Made by a program: the position numbers and the translations under genes. The notes below the pieces were generated by a model that saw only the letters and a program-made list of their open reading frames with translations, made no database searches and had not been told where the DNA came from. Positions 50,867 to 61,900 of a DNA stretch of 62,000 nt are shown here, in pieces (the stretch's first letter is position 1; every line of letters starts with the position of its first letter). The stretch spans positions 662,497 through 724,496 of the forward strand of contig CAUYUJ010018704.1 of assembly GCA_963575745.1 (NCBI GenBank). The letters are read 5' to 3'. This DNA comes from Prorocentrum cordatum. Its lineage: Eukaryota > Sar > Dinophyceae > Prorocentrales > Prorocentraceae.

Positions 50867-51310
50867 CTATTGCGTCGGTGGTCCTCGCAAGTGCCACGTT
50901 TCAGGGAAACTCGGACATAAGTGCTCCTGATCGCGTCCCCGTGCGCGATTGGGCGACGCGGGTCGGCCCTGTCGTTGTAACGCGGAGGTCGGCGTGAGCG
51001 TCTCTGAAAAGTGACACACGGTCCTCGTCGCCGATGTTGCTAATGTGAGGGGGGGCCTTGGAACGCGCTGAAGAAAAAGTTGGAGTGCTGGGGGGGTGCC
51101 GATGCCGCCGAATAGGTCGCGTAGGTCGCCGTCATAGTCGGTAGTTTGTAGAACAACCAAACAAACACCACCGTGTAGAAAACGTCCTTCAGGTCTAAGA
51201 CTAGGAGGATGCCGTTTCTCCCGCTTGCCTTCAAGATGTTGATGAACGTGGGCGTGGTGTGAGTGACAAAGACAATGTTCCTGCCAGGTCAGGCGCCGCT
51301 TTGGACGTCA
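50867..51310 (-). pseudogene. Non-LTR reverse-transcriptase fragment
   Basis: Minus strand. Motif A: NGILLVLDLKDVFYTVV (51213-51163), whose LDLKDVFY matches the catalytic Asp block of RVT_1 enzymes. About 80 residues on: SNIGDEDRVSLFRDAHADLR and VAQSRTGTRSGALMSEF (51045-50900), the motif B region with its Gly-x-Arg-x-Gly. Between them the frame breaks at least twice, once at a C7 run near 51050. Motif C (YxDD) was not found. The enzyme family copies LINE RNA at a nicked target. Here it is inactive. Upstream residues NIVFVTHTTPTFINILKASG fit the usual approach to motif A. Confidence 0.6.
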
Positions 51311-51336
51311 CGTAGTAGGCTGGCTTTGATATACCC

Positions 51337-51419
51337 TCCCCGTCCTCCTCCTCCTCCACTTCCTCCTCCTCCTCCTCGTCCTCCTCCTCCTCCTCCTCCT
51401 CCTCCTCTTCCTCCTCCAC
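51337..51419. repeat. (CCT)n tract
   Basis: About 25 TCC units with ACT/GTC breaks, at the 5' edge of the reverse-transcriptase fragment. A looser CCTCC/CTCCC stretch lies at 51620-51840. Confidence 0.95.
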
Positions 51420-51998
51420 AATCGCATCATCAGCATCATGATCGCGACGTCGGCTGTGACCGTGCTCTATGCCATGCCACGCTGTGCTGTACCATGCATC
51501 GCGTACTCTCTCGGGATCATCGTACTGTCCAGCATCCGACTGTGCGAATAGAGAGGAGATCTACGCAATGGTAACGGATGGGAGGGAGGGGTTGGCCGTC
51601 AAATATGACGCGTGCGCACCTAGCTTGCCTTCCTCCTCTCCCCCCTCCCCTCCTCCTCCACCTCCACCTCCGCCTCCACATCCTCTTCCATCTCCTCCTG
51701 TTATCCTCCCTTCCCCGTTTCTCCTCCCCTCCCCCTCCCCTCCGCTCCTTTCCTCCCCTCATTGACACCTCCTCACCTTCCTTCCTCCTGCCTTTCTTCC
51801 AATCATCTCCTCTCCTCCTCCATTCCTCCAGTCCTGCTCCTTGACTGGCGACGGCGAAGACGCAATGGCGAGAAGGGTCCTACGAACAACGCCGCCACCT
51901 TCGTTGCCCTCGCCGTCGCCAGTCACGGAGCAAGGATGCAAGCGTGGCGGACAAGGGGGGAGGTGGGAAGGAGAAAGAGGAGGAAAGCTCGAATGATG

Positions 51999-52160
51999 AA
52001 GAGAACGGGTCCTCAAGGAAACGGGTCCTGGACCCAGGGGCCCTTTCCCGGGACCAATTTTTGGTCCAGGGTACAACTGTTTGACGGCCCCGGGGCCCAG
52101 GGAAGGTCCTGGGAACCCGAAAACGACGGAAGACTTGAGGACAAGTTTCCCTCAGGACCC
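51999..52160. mobile_element. Family I inverted-repeat element copy 3
   Basis: AAGAGAACGGGTCCTCAAGG then AAACGGGTCCTGGACCC at left; TTCCCTCAGGACCCG at right. The inner palindrome GGGACCAATTTTTGGTCC is clear. Confidence 0.75.
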
Positions 52161-52363
52161 GCTTGCTTCGTGGCGAGAGTAGCGCCTCCTCTGGCCCGCT
52201 GGTGGGCGGCGACGGCGGCGACGGCGACGACGGCAGCGTTTTCGGCGAGGGTGTCTCCTTCGGCCCCGCGGCGGACGCGATGGAGCCGGCCAGGCGCGAG
52301 AGCTGCTCCAGCACCGGCGCAGGCAGCAGCCTCTCTGCTCGCGCGCGCGTAAGGCCCGACATA

Positions 52364-52546
<183 letters not shown>

Positions 52547-52775
52547 TCAAGGGTTTCTGTGCGTTCCTGGAAGCTCCCGTCGCCTCGTTCGGGCGCAGCT
52601 CGGAGAACTGGCCAGGACGTGCCCTGGGAGGGGTCCGGGAACAACACATTCCGACTCCTTTTTTTTCTCTCCCTCGGGGAACAAATAATGATACAGTCCA
52701 GGCGCGGCCGCCAGAAACCCTCGCAAGAAACCCAACCCTGAGAACCCGCGCGCGAGGTGCACCTGAGGGGAAACC

Positions 52776-52904
52776 TAGGCATCGCTCGGACGTCCATTCC
52801 CTGTGTTTTTTTCGGTTTCGTGCGTGGTTGTTTTGCCAAATGATCAAGGATGCTCCTCGATGGTCCTCGCCGAAGGAAAAATGCACACGTCCGAGCGATG
52901 CCAA
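52776..52904. mobile_element. Family F inverted-repeat element copy 3
   Basis: 129 bp, TAGGCATCGCTCGGACGTCC to ACGTCCGAGCGATGCCAA. Flanked by GAAACC at 52770-52775 and 52905-52910 (6-bp target duplication). Confidence 0.88.
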
Positions 52905-53034
52905 GAAACCCAGAGCACTCTGAACGCAGCCGCTCCTTCCCCGGCTGCGGGAAGCCACCACGCGGCGCGGGGAGCGAAGAAACCCAGGGTACCCTGACGC
53001 AAAGTAGATGGTTGCTTGATGCGCGCCCCAACTG

Positions 53035-53176
53035 TACAAACATAAACTCAGAGGTTCGCGCTGTTTTTTGGGATCGGCGCTGGAGCTGCCTGGCCCGCTC
53101 CGCTCTCCAAACAGGGGGATCCAGCACCGATCCCAAAAGTCCGCGAGGACCCCTGAAACCTTGATGTTTACGCCAT
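53035..53176. mobile_element. Family B inverted-repeat element copy 2
   Basis: Left ACAAACATAAACTCAGAGGT, TTTTTTGGGATCGGCGCTGG; right CCAGCACCGATCCCAAAAGT, then GATGTTTACGCCATTGTTG. Same arms as the oxygenase intron 2 element at 56600. The left tip is diverged. Confidence 0.7.
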
Positions 53177-54420
53177 TGTTGACTTGGCGGATTTCGATAT
53201 GGCGCCGCCGTCGTCGACCTTGATGACGACGCGGACGACGAGCCCGAATGGACCCCCCTTCTGCGCGCCGCTGAGATCCCGGACCTCCGACGCCGTCACT
53301 TCTTCAGCACGGGATCCCCGGAATTCTCGACCCCTTCGCGGGGACCCGTCTTTCATCCCGAGTCGCTTTCTGACGGAGCCCCCAAGAGGCCGAACATGTT
53401 CAAAGACCTTCCGCCCTGACATTTGCCAGCGACGCGGAGGGAACCCGAGGAGTCTGTCCTGCAGCCCCACAGCTCTCCGCCCAGGGTGCCACCGCCATTG
53501 CCGCTCGTCCTCGTCCTCCACCCACATAGGGCCTCGCCTTCTTACTTCTGCATAGCCGATTCCAGAAACCCTGAACCCAAAAATGTTGTCATCTCTTGGG
53601 GGCGCAATGTGTACTTCCGCCACCTTCCGCCGCCCTTCCGCCAGCTTCCGCTGGCTGAGGCGGCCCCGTATTACTTCCGCCGATCCGCCGCTCTTCTGCC
53701 GCCTTCCGCTGCGGAAGAGATGGCAACTCTTTCTATCCTTGAAGGCAAGGTCCTTTCTGGAACGCCGCATATGTTGGAATTTCCCACCTCCATGTTTCAG
53801 CCCCGCCTCGGCAGCTGCTCGAAGGCGAAGACTTGTGACGATTCGGTCCCAAGTGGTCGCATATTGTATCGTACCGTCGCCCACCTGCCCCTCGCGGGTG
53901 CTGGCGCCGGTTGGCGACGGAGGGCGCCGAATCGGGACGGAATCGGGACTCGTCGCCATTCCACGCGCCTCCATCTATGTCTGCACCTCCTCGAAGGAAG
54001 GAAGGTGAGAGGGAAGGCCTCGGGAGGAGGGGAGGAGGGCGGGGCGGAGGGAGGGGAGTACGGCAGGATAGTGCTGTGCCGACTTCGCTGCTGATTTCTG
54101 ACGCCGCGGGGTCCGGGATCGTTCAAACTTGAACGATCGGCCGTTTCTGAAACGGAGTAGGATCGTTCAGCATCGACCGACTCTGGGTCGCCCGCGGCGT
54201 CCAACGTTGAACGCCCGCGGCGGGGTCGCCGCCAATGGACACGGCGCGAACTTACCGTCAGCGCTTGGGTTGCCACTGCTTCTGGGTACGCAAGACAGGG
54301 CGCCCCAGCGCCGTCCCGAGCAGTCCGCGCGCTCCCCACTGTTGGGCGCGCGACGCCTCTGTTCTCCGTCAACCCTGGGCCTTTCGACCGCCTCCCTGGA
54401 TGCGACGTGCATCGACAGGG
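53177..54420. other. No firmly supported gene
   Basis: Frames of 268 (minus, 53168-53974) and 223 residues (plus, 53423-54094) overlap; neither has a domain. 53280-53410 shares CCTCCGACGCCGTCAC and ATCCCGAGTCGCTTTCTGA with family I and with 19240-19345, so part is repeat. CTTCCGCCNCCTTCCGC repeats sit at 53620-53720. Confidence 0.4.
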
Positions 54421-54423
54421 GCA

Positions 54424-54667
54424 GAGGAGGGGGAGGGGGAGGGGGAGGAGGAATAAGAGGAGGAGGAGGAGGAGTAAGAGGAGAAGGAGGAGGAGAAGGA
54501 GGAGGAGGAGGAAACTTTTGCGGCCTCACAGCTCTCACAGATCTCCGCCCCCTGCGCCCCCGCCGCGCCGAGAGCTCCCGCCGCTGCCGGCCGCGGGGGC
54601 GCTCGCCGGGCCGGTGCCGGCCGCGGCCCCCTCGTCGGGGCCACCTGCAGCTTCTCGCTCGGCCTGG

Positions 54668-54698
<31 letters not shown>

Positions 54699-54702
54699 GC
54701 GC

Positions 54703-54793
<91 letters not shown>

Positions 54794-54835
54794 GCCGTCA
54801 TCGTCGTCGTCTTCGTCGTCGTCGTCGATGGGGGG
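54424..54835. repeat. (GGA)n at left, (GTC/GCC)n at right
   Basis: GGAGGAGGAGGAATAAGAGG to 54515, a GC-rich gap, then GTCGTCGTCGCCGTCGCC from 54667 to 54830 mixing GTC and GCC units. Confidence 0.9.
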
Positions 54836-55364
54836 GGATAGCATCGAGCTGGAACCGTCAGTAAGAATAGATCGGCGACAGGCCCCCTTATGGCGAAACC
54901 GCACGAACCTGGGCGGGGTCGGCTATCGGGCCCCTATCGGCGACGAATGGGCGATTAGGGGTCGATGCATCTCCCCCTGAGCCTACCCCCCTAATGCTGC
55001 CCCTGAGTTGTGGAGGTCGTCGCCGTGTCGGAGGGGAGGGATGATGAGGAGAAGGTCCCGCCCAGGTCTCCGTCGAGATCTTCGGATGGCTGTTTTTCCG
55101 GAGTCTCCGATGTGTGTGGTGCTTTCAGGAGGCTCTCGCAACGCTCTGGACGTCTTCGGATATTCCCAGAGGTTTCCCGCTGTTCTTGGAAATCTTCGGG
55201 GGAGATTTTCGGGGGTGGTCGTCGTCATAGTCGTTGTCGCGTGGGGCAAGACCTACAGAGCAGACCCCCCCAGTGCGAAAACAAGAAGACACGGACTGTG
55301 GTTGTTTTTGACTGGGCGGGGATCTATTGGGAAGGCCTCGCGGCCGGTGCCGCCGACGCTGAAG

Positions 55365-55397
<33 letters not shown>

Positions 55398-55617
55398 CGA
55401 TGACGACAGCGGCGGCGGCGACGACGACGCTGACGTGGGGCAGAGTCCTCAGTGTTGCTTCGTGGGGCCTCTTCGGAGCGCGCCCGCGGGCCTCCGGGGA
55501 GCAGTCATGGGGCCTCCCTGGGAGCCGCTTGGGGCCCTCGGGGGCCACTTGGCAGCCTCTCGGGGGCCTGTGTTGGCCACTCCTGGGGACCGGGCGCCAT
55601 GCAGGGGGGCTACTTAC
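54836..55617. other. No supported gene
   Basis: GC-rich with short frames. (GAC)n at 55369-55435. GGGGCCTC..GGGAGCC decamers near 55460-55580 resemble the 23.8 kb duplicated block. Confidence 0.4.
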
Positions 55618-55843
55618 TGACCGCCTACCAGACCACCCCAACCCAATCCGAAGACCCGAATTTCGGGTTGAGGGGGGTACGGGTTCAATGTATATATGTA
55701 TGTATATATAGATACATGTACATGTGTGTATATATATACATGTATCTATATGTATTCTATGTTCCCCGACCCCCCATACACGGGAAATGGAAGACTAATT
55801 GAGGCCTTCGGGTTTGGGGTTGGGGTGGCTTGCTGGGTGGTGG
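55618..55843. mobile_element. Family E inverted-repeat element copy 3, with internal microsatellite
   Basis: 226 bp, TGACCGCCTACCAGACCACC to GGTGGCTTGCTGGGTGGTGG. Flanked by CTTAC (55613-55617) and CTTAA (55844-55848), 4/5. The extra length is a TATATA/TACATG expansion at 55690-55755. Confidence 0.85.
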
Positions 55844-56015
55844 CTTAATTACCGTGGGCCTGGCGCCGCCTCGCTCTCCCGGCCATCTTCCTGCGGAGCG
55901 CCCGCAAGTACTCCTCCTTCGGCGGCGAGCCCAAGGGGGAAGTGAGGGGGGAACGAAAGAAGGGGTGGATAGCAAAGGTTAGGGTAGAGAATCAGCTCAC
56001 GTAGCTGATTTTCCC

Positions 56016-56110
56016 AGCGCCTCCCGGCGCTGGGAGGCGCCCATGCATTGAGAAATGGGCCCAGCGGCGGGGCCGAATCCAGCTGCATGCAGCAAATTTC
56101 GTAACCCCCC
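56016..56110 (-). other. Segment related to the 26.6 kb exon candidate
   Basis: The minus strand reads NLLHAAGFGPAAGPISQCMG, related to PLLHAARFGAAAGRVHRFMG at 26.75 kb. GCGCCTCCCGGCGC heads both on the plus strand. Shared exon or shared mobile segment. Confidence 0.4.
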
Positions 56111-56144
56111 TTTCCCTATCCCCTCCTTTCGTTCGGCCCGAAAG

Positions 56145-56340
56145 GTCTGGTGGCAACTCATGGGAGCCTCCCGTACCATCTTGTCGGCTCGTGTGAATCG
56201 ACGCCAATCGACGCTCATCGACCCAGTTTTGATGCAAATCGACGCTAACCGACGCTAAATCGGCGCCATCTCATCGACTCCAGGCGCTAATCGACGCTAA
56301 TCAACGCTGAAGACGGAATTAAGAGGGTATACCAGGCTGC
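56145..56340 (+). repeat. Dispersed repeat R4 copy 2
   Basis: GGTGGCAACTCATGGGAGCC, CCATCTTGTCGGCTCGTG, then AATCGACGCTAA decamers and AGAGGGTATACCAGG, as at 4880-5045. Confidence 0.8.
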
Positions 56341-56341
56341 C

Positions 56342-56520
56342 ACGGAAAGAAGGGGCGGGCCTTCTCAGAAGGCTCGAAGGTCCCTGGCCTCCTGAGAAGT
56401 TCTCGAAGCCCTCCACGAAGACACAGGAAACCTCTCCGAAGGCTGGAGGGTTTCTGAGGAGCCCCGCCGCTTTCTGAGAAGGCCTTCTCCTTCTCTCTTC
56501 ACCCCCTCGCTCGCCGCCGA
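56342..56520. mobile_element. Family C inverted-repeat element copy 5, one end lost
   Basis: The right end CCCTCGCTCGCCGCCGA is intact; the left terminal arm is missing where R4 begins, leaving GGGCCTTCTCAGAAGGCTCG. It supplies the apparent C-terminal residues of the oxygenase frame. Confidence 0.75.
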
Positions 56521-57534
56521 TTCCTGGCTCCAGTCGCGACAACCGAGGCCCTGCAGCAGCCCGTCCTCGTGGCAGACCTGACCAGGGGCCAGCACCTCTA
56601 AAGAGCAACAACGGCATAAGCATAAACTTGTGACGCTCCGCGCGGATTTTGGGGATCTGTGCTGGACCCCCCCTCCCTGGCGCGCGGAGCGCGCCAGGGG
56701 CACCGCCGGAGGCGCCGCAAGGAGGCTCCAGCGCGGATCCAAGAAATCCGAGCGGAGCTCCGAAAGTCTATGTCTATGCCGTTGTTCGTTCTTCGAACCT
56801 CTCTTCGGCGGTCCCCCGTATCGGTCCAGTCCACGAGCAGGTGCACACGATCGGTGGACCCCTCGTTCACGACTCGGTGCTGCCATCTGTTGTTGAGCTC
56901 GTAGGCGAAGCCCTCCTGCAGCAGGAGGCGCCTCCACGGCAGATGCGGCCGGCCCTTTCCTGCCCCGTGGCGCCGCACGAAGATGCTGCAGTCCGCGTTC
57001 GCGACCACGGGCACGTGGACACGGTGGGCATTCGTCGCCCAGATGCCCTGGTCCACGTGGGGCCTGATCTCTCCACCAGGCTCCACGCGGTTCAGCTGGG
57101 CCCTGATGACGTGGCGGTCTGGGTTCAAGCCGTATTGCTCGAACACCCCCTGCAGGATTGGCAGCACGGCGGGCTTGAACCTCTCGGCTAAACGCAAGGG
57201 TGACACCAGGCAAGCGTGACCTGTGCTGCGCGGCTTACGGATCGTCGCATGCGATGCGGCAGTAGGGGCCTGCGTGAGCGTGTCTGGCCCCCCCGTGCCC
57301 CCCGAGAAGAGCCCACGACAGACGGCAGGACACTCGGGTGGAGGGCCAATTGGACGTGTAGCCGGGCCTATCCCACCAGGGGAACTCGAAGAACTGCGTG
57401 AGGTCCATATCCGAGTAGATCAACCGGATCGTCGTGACGCCAGGTCTCGGACCGTAGAACTTCGCGCGGCGGCCCTTCAGCACAGCGTTGGTCCGCTCCT
57501 CCTCCTCGGCCGTCCACGCCTCCGGAGTCAGCAT
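56365..57534 (-). CDS. Aspartyl/asparaginyl beta-hydroxylase-type 2-oxoglutarate/Fe(II) oxygenase
   Basis: Three exons on the minus strand: 57534-57334, 57182-56799, 56595-56365; all joints phase 0, about 271 residues. The fold is the double-stranded beta-helix oxygenase that hydroxylates a protein or small-molecule side chain using 2-oxoglutarate, O2 and Fe(II). Exon 1 has TTIRLIYSDMDLTQFFEFPW, typical of algal and bacterial members of the Asp_Arg_Hydrox family. Exon 2 has GGEIRPHVDQG, giving the HxD iron ligands, then HRVHVPVV, and WQHRVV with the distal His and TDRVHLLVDW with the Arg that binds the cosubstrate. All catalytic residues are present. Exon 3 reads VLAPGQVCHEDGLLQGLGCR and then runs into a truncated family C element, so the native C-terminus is uncertain. 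The start at 57534 is the first ATG in frame; an in-frame stop lies upstream. Substrate unknown; no signal peptide seen. Confidence 0.8.
56600..56796 (-). mobile_element. Family B element forming intron 2 of the oxygenase gene
   Basis: 197 bp with about 60-bp inverted arms (AACAACGGCATAAGCATAAA against AACAACGGCATAGACATAGA). ACCTCT flanks it on the plus strand (56594-56599, 56797-56802), i.e. AGAGGT in the gene. The GT of the first copy is the donor (56798-56797) and the AG of the second is the acceptor (56597-56596). Splicing leaves exactly one AGAGGT, and the frame continues REVLAPGQ. Confidence 0.88.
57183..57333 (-). mobile_element. Family A-like element forming intron 1 of the oxygenase gene
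   Basis: 151-nt GT-AG intron. Its 3' part (57198-57235, plus strand GGGTGACACCAGGCAAGCGT, GACCTGTGCTGCGCGG) matches the left end of the family A element at 3262. Its 5' end GTGTCC resembles the outer end of the other arm. CCGAG occurs at both joints (57337-57333 and 57187-57183). The central part is diverged. Confidence 0.65.
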
Positions 57535-57579
57535 CTCGCGGAGCTCTGCGACGAAGGTGGTGTTCACCGCTCCTCGCCA

Positions 57580-58300
57580 ACGGAGAACGCATCCACATCC
57601 CGGGCATCACGGTCCCGACCCCTCGGCCGCGGTCCTATGGAGACTGGACGGCGTTGCGCGGATGCCCCGCGTGGAACTGATCCATGGGATTGCGCTTCCG
57701 TTGGATGGCGCCTCGGTGTCCAGACCGCGAACGCATGGATGAGGCCATGATGGCATAAATCCGACGAGGTGCAGTGTTTTCTCAGCGGCGCCAGAACTCA
57801 CGACACATCCCTCAGGGGTATCATTCGTCCTAGATCCAGTTTCTGTTCACGGTCCTCGGGCCCGATGGCGGCCCCCCGAGGCCAAAGTTAAAGAGAGAAT
57901 CGCCAGGACTGCAGACATCAGTGCTGCCGAATGATTGCTGTCGTGGCGTGGGCCCCCCAGGATACCCATCCCTTCTCTGGGACTGTCTTTGTAACCCAGT
58001 GCCGCGTTCTGACGATGACGCCCAAAATCCCGAGAACGGCCCCGAAAAAGCTGACAGCGTAACACACCGGCCGTCACGGCTGTTCCTTTTTGGCGACGCA
58101 AAAGCCTGATGGGATTCGTGGGACACAGTGTAAGCCAGCGTGGACCCCAAGCAGTGCGTCAATGCACGTTGGAGGTGAAAGCTATGCGGTGTGAGCTGAG
58201 GAGGTGGAATCTATGCGTTGCAAGATATGTGATGTAAGCTATGCCGGATAAGCTATGCGGCGTGGTCTTGGAGCGGGATCTATGGGGTGAAACCAAACAC
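57580..58300. other. Upstream region of the oxygenase gene, no further gene
   Basis: About 720 bp of moderate complexity. I find no spliced-leader relic, TATA-like element or further exon with confidence. 58160-58280 carries GGAATCTATGCGGTGTAAGC-like short repeats. Confidence 0.4.
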
Positions 58301-58302
58301 TT

Positions 58303-58658
58303 GCTCAACTTGAAGCTGTCCTCTCCACTGCTCGCGCAAACATCCCACCCTCCCACCCGCAACTTGGTTTGCAAAACCTCTTAAGACCGACTACGACGAC
58401 ACCGACGACAACGACTAGGACGACACCGACGACGTCTCCGACGACTTCGACGACGACGACGACGCCGACGCCGACGACGACGAAGACGACGACGACGACG
58501 CCAACGAAGGCGATGACGAGGGAGAAGGAAGAACGACGACGGCGACAACGACGACAACGACGACAACGACGAGGGAGGAGGGAGGACGGCGACGACGCGA
58601 ACGACGACGAAGGAGGAAGGACGGCGACGCCGACGACGACAACGACGAGGGAGGAGGG

Positions 58659-58690
<32 letters not shown>

Positions 58691-58878
58691 AATAGAACCG
58701 ACGACGAGACGCCGACGACGGACGACGACGACGACGTGGGAGGAGGAGGACGGACGACCACGGCGACAACGACGACGGAAACGACCACGACGCCAAAGAG
58801 GACGACGACGACGAACACGAGAAAAGACAGAGGACGACGTGGGCGACGACGACGACGACGCGGGAGGAGGGAGGACGG

Positions 58879-58913
<35 letters not shown>

Positions 58914-61900
58914 CAAGAGCGCGCGCGCACGCTTTTGTTGAAAATCCGTGTTGCGAAACCTTAGGTTTTTGTACGTTTTGGACGCACGATTTCGACATCC
59001 TTCCGAAACCGATGGGTTTTGAAGGTTTTCGGCGTACACCCGCGACGACGCGCGCGTCTGCACTTCGCCCCGTTTTTTGCAAAGGATTCTCGCGACGGCA
59101 CACGCGCAAGGGCGTTCGACAGATTTCGACATGCGCGCGCGAAGCCCGTTTGGTAGCATGTTGTGAAAATCTTGAAAAACCTATGGTTTTCTTAAGATTT
59201 CGCAAGAGCTCGCGCGGAAGCTTTTTTAGCAAACCAGTGTTGCGAAACCATGTGTTTTTGTGTGTTTTTTTAGAAACTCGATTGCGAAATCCTTCCGGCA
59301 CCGAAGGCTTTTGAATGATTTCGGCATGCGCGCGCGACGACGCGCGCGTGTGCACGTCGTCCCATGTTTTGCAAGGGATTCGCGAAGCAGTGTTATGTTA
59401 GAACAAAAAATGTCACCGCACAGTGTTTTCTTTCACCAGGGAACCTCAGGGGGGGAAACCGGTTTCGCTGGGATGATATGGTTTCATATTTAGGATGGAC
59501 GAGTGGTCCGAACCATATATGATTTACATACCCGAAAGGGTAACGGATAAGTCCGGGGGGGGGTAGAGTTTATTCTCCTGTTAGAAAGGAGAATCCACTC
59601 TGCTGAACTTGAAGTCGTCATTTCCACTGCTCGCGCAAACATCCCGCCCTCCCACCCGCAACTTGATTTGCAAAACCTCTTAAGACCGACTACGACGACA
59701 CCGACGACAACGACTAGGACGACACCGACGACGTCTCCGACGACTTCGACGACGACAACGACGCCGACGCCGACGACGACGAAGACGACGACGACGACGC
59801 CAACGGAGGCGACGACGAGGGAGGAGGAAGGACGACGACGGCGACAACGACGACAACGACGACAACGACGAGGGAGGACGGAGGACGGCGACGACGCGAA
59901 CGACGACGAAGGAGGAAGGACGGCGACGCCGACGACGACAACGACGAGGGAGGAGGGTAAACGACGACAACGACGACGACGACGGCGACGAAATAGGAGG
60001 GACGACGACGAGACGCCGACGACGGACGACGACAACGACGTGAGAGGAGAAGGAAGGACGACCACGGCGACAACGACGACGGAAACGACCACGACGCCAA
60101 AGAGGACGACGACGACGAACATGAGAACAGACAGAGGACGACGTAGGCGACGACGACGACGACGACGCGGGAGGAGGGAGGACGGCGACGACGACGACGA
60201 CGACGACGCAAGAGCGCGCGCGCACGCTTTTGTTGAAAATCCGTGTTGCGAAACCCTGGGTTTTAAAGTTTTTTGGACGCACGATTTTGAAATCCTTCCG
60301 AAACCGATGGTTTTTGAATGTTTTCGGCATGCGCCCGCGACGACGCGCGCGCATGCACTTCGCCCCGTTTTTTGCAGAGGATTCTCGCGACGGCACACGC
60401 GCAAGGGCGTGCGACAGATTTCGACATGCGCGCGCGCGAAGCCCGTTTGGTAGATGTTGTGAAAATCTTGAAAAAAAACCTATGGTTTTCTTAAGATTTC
60501 GCAAGAGCTCGCGCGGAAATGTTTTAGCAAACCAGTGTTGCTGTGTTTTTGTATGCTTTTTGGAAACTCGATTGCGAAATCCTTTCGGCACCAAAGGCTT
60601 TTGAAGGATTTCGGCATGCGCGCGACGACGCGCGCGTGCGCACGTCGTCCCATGTTTTGCAAAGGATTCGGGAAACAATGTTATGTTATAATAAAAAATG
60701 TCACCGCGTAGTGTTTCCTTTTACCAGGGAACCTCAAGGGGGGAAACCGGCTTCGCTGGGATGATATGGTTTCATACTTAGGATGGACGAGTGGTCGGAA
60801 CCATATATGATTTACATACCCGAAAGGATAACGGATAAGTCCGGGGGGGGGTAGAGTTTATTCTCCTGTTGGAAAGGGGAATCCACTCTGCTAAACTTGA
60901 AGTCGTCATTTCCACTGCTCGCGCAAACATCCCACCCTCCCACCCGCAACTTGGTTTGCAAAACCTCTTAGGACCGACTACGACGACACCGACGACAACG
61001 ACTAGGACGACACCGACGACGTCTCCGACGACTTCGACGACGACAACGACGACTTCGCACTTCGTTCCATTTGTTGCAAGGGATTCGCGAAAAAGTTATG
61101 TTTGAAAAACATATGTCACCGCATAATGTTTTTATATATAAAAAGGGAACCTCAGGGGGGGAAACCGGCCCAGCTGGGATGGTATGATTTCATATTTAGG
61201 ATGGACGAGTGTGCAGAATACATGTATATATATGAAACCATACTATCCCAGGGGGAACCGATAAGTCCGGGGGGGGTAGAGTCTAAGAGATCGGAGTTGC
61301 CATCTCCACTGCCCGCGCAATCATGACACCCACCAGCCCGCAACTTGGCTTGCACAACCCATGCGGCAGCGATTGCGACGAGCGATTAGAGATGGATGGC
61401 TGGTGCACCTCTGTGGCCGCGCCAGCCCGCGCATGCTCGCGCGCACAACGGTCAACCAGTTTGGCGCGACCCACGCGGCCGCAATGGCGCTGACCGGTGG
61501 GCACTTCCCAGCGGGCTCTGCAGTGCGAGTCGATGACTTGGGCGGGCGCGGTACCATGTCGACGTCGACAGCGACAGGCACGATGATGATAGTAGCGATG
61601 ACAGCGCCGATGCTGATCACGCCGATGACGATGAAAGTGTCCTCGCGTCGGTGCTGAAGGTTTTGAAAGGAGTTCGACATGCGCGCGCGGCCGACGCGCG
61701 CAACTGGCCCGCACGACATTAATTGACAGTGATAGTGCCCCCTCCCAGCACACCCGCAAGGGCGCTCGTATCATTTCGACATGCGGCGCGAGAGGCCCCT
61801 TGGTCGACTTTGGTGAACATGTCGACAGACCTATGGTTTTGTTAAATATTCGCAACAGCGCGCATACCTTTTTTGAAAGCTGAGGTGGTTGCGAAACTAT

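Noticed and set aside
58305-60678. Thr/Arg-rich plus frames and Val/Ser/Arg-rich minus frames (up to 332 residues)
   Set aside because: They lie in the GAC/ACG part of the 1.3-kb satellite and change frame between otherwise identical units.
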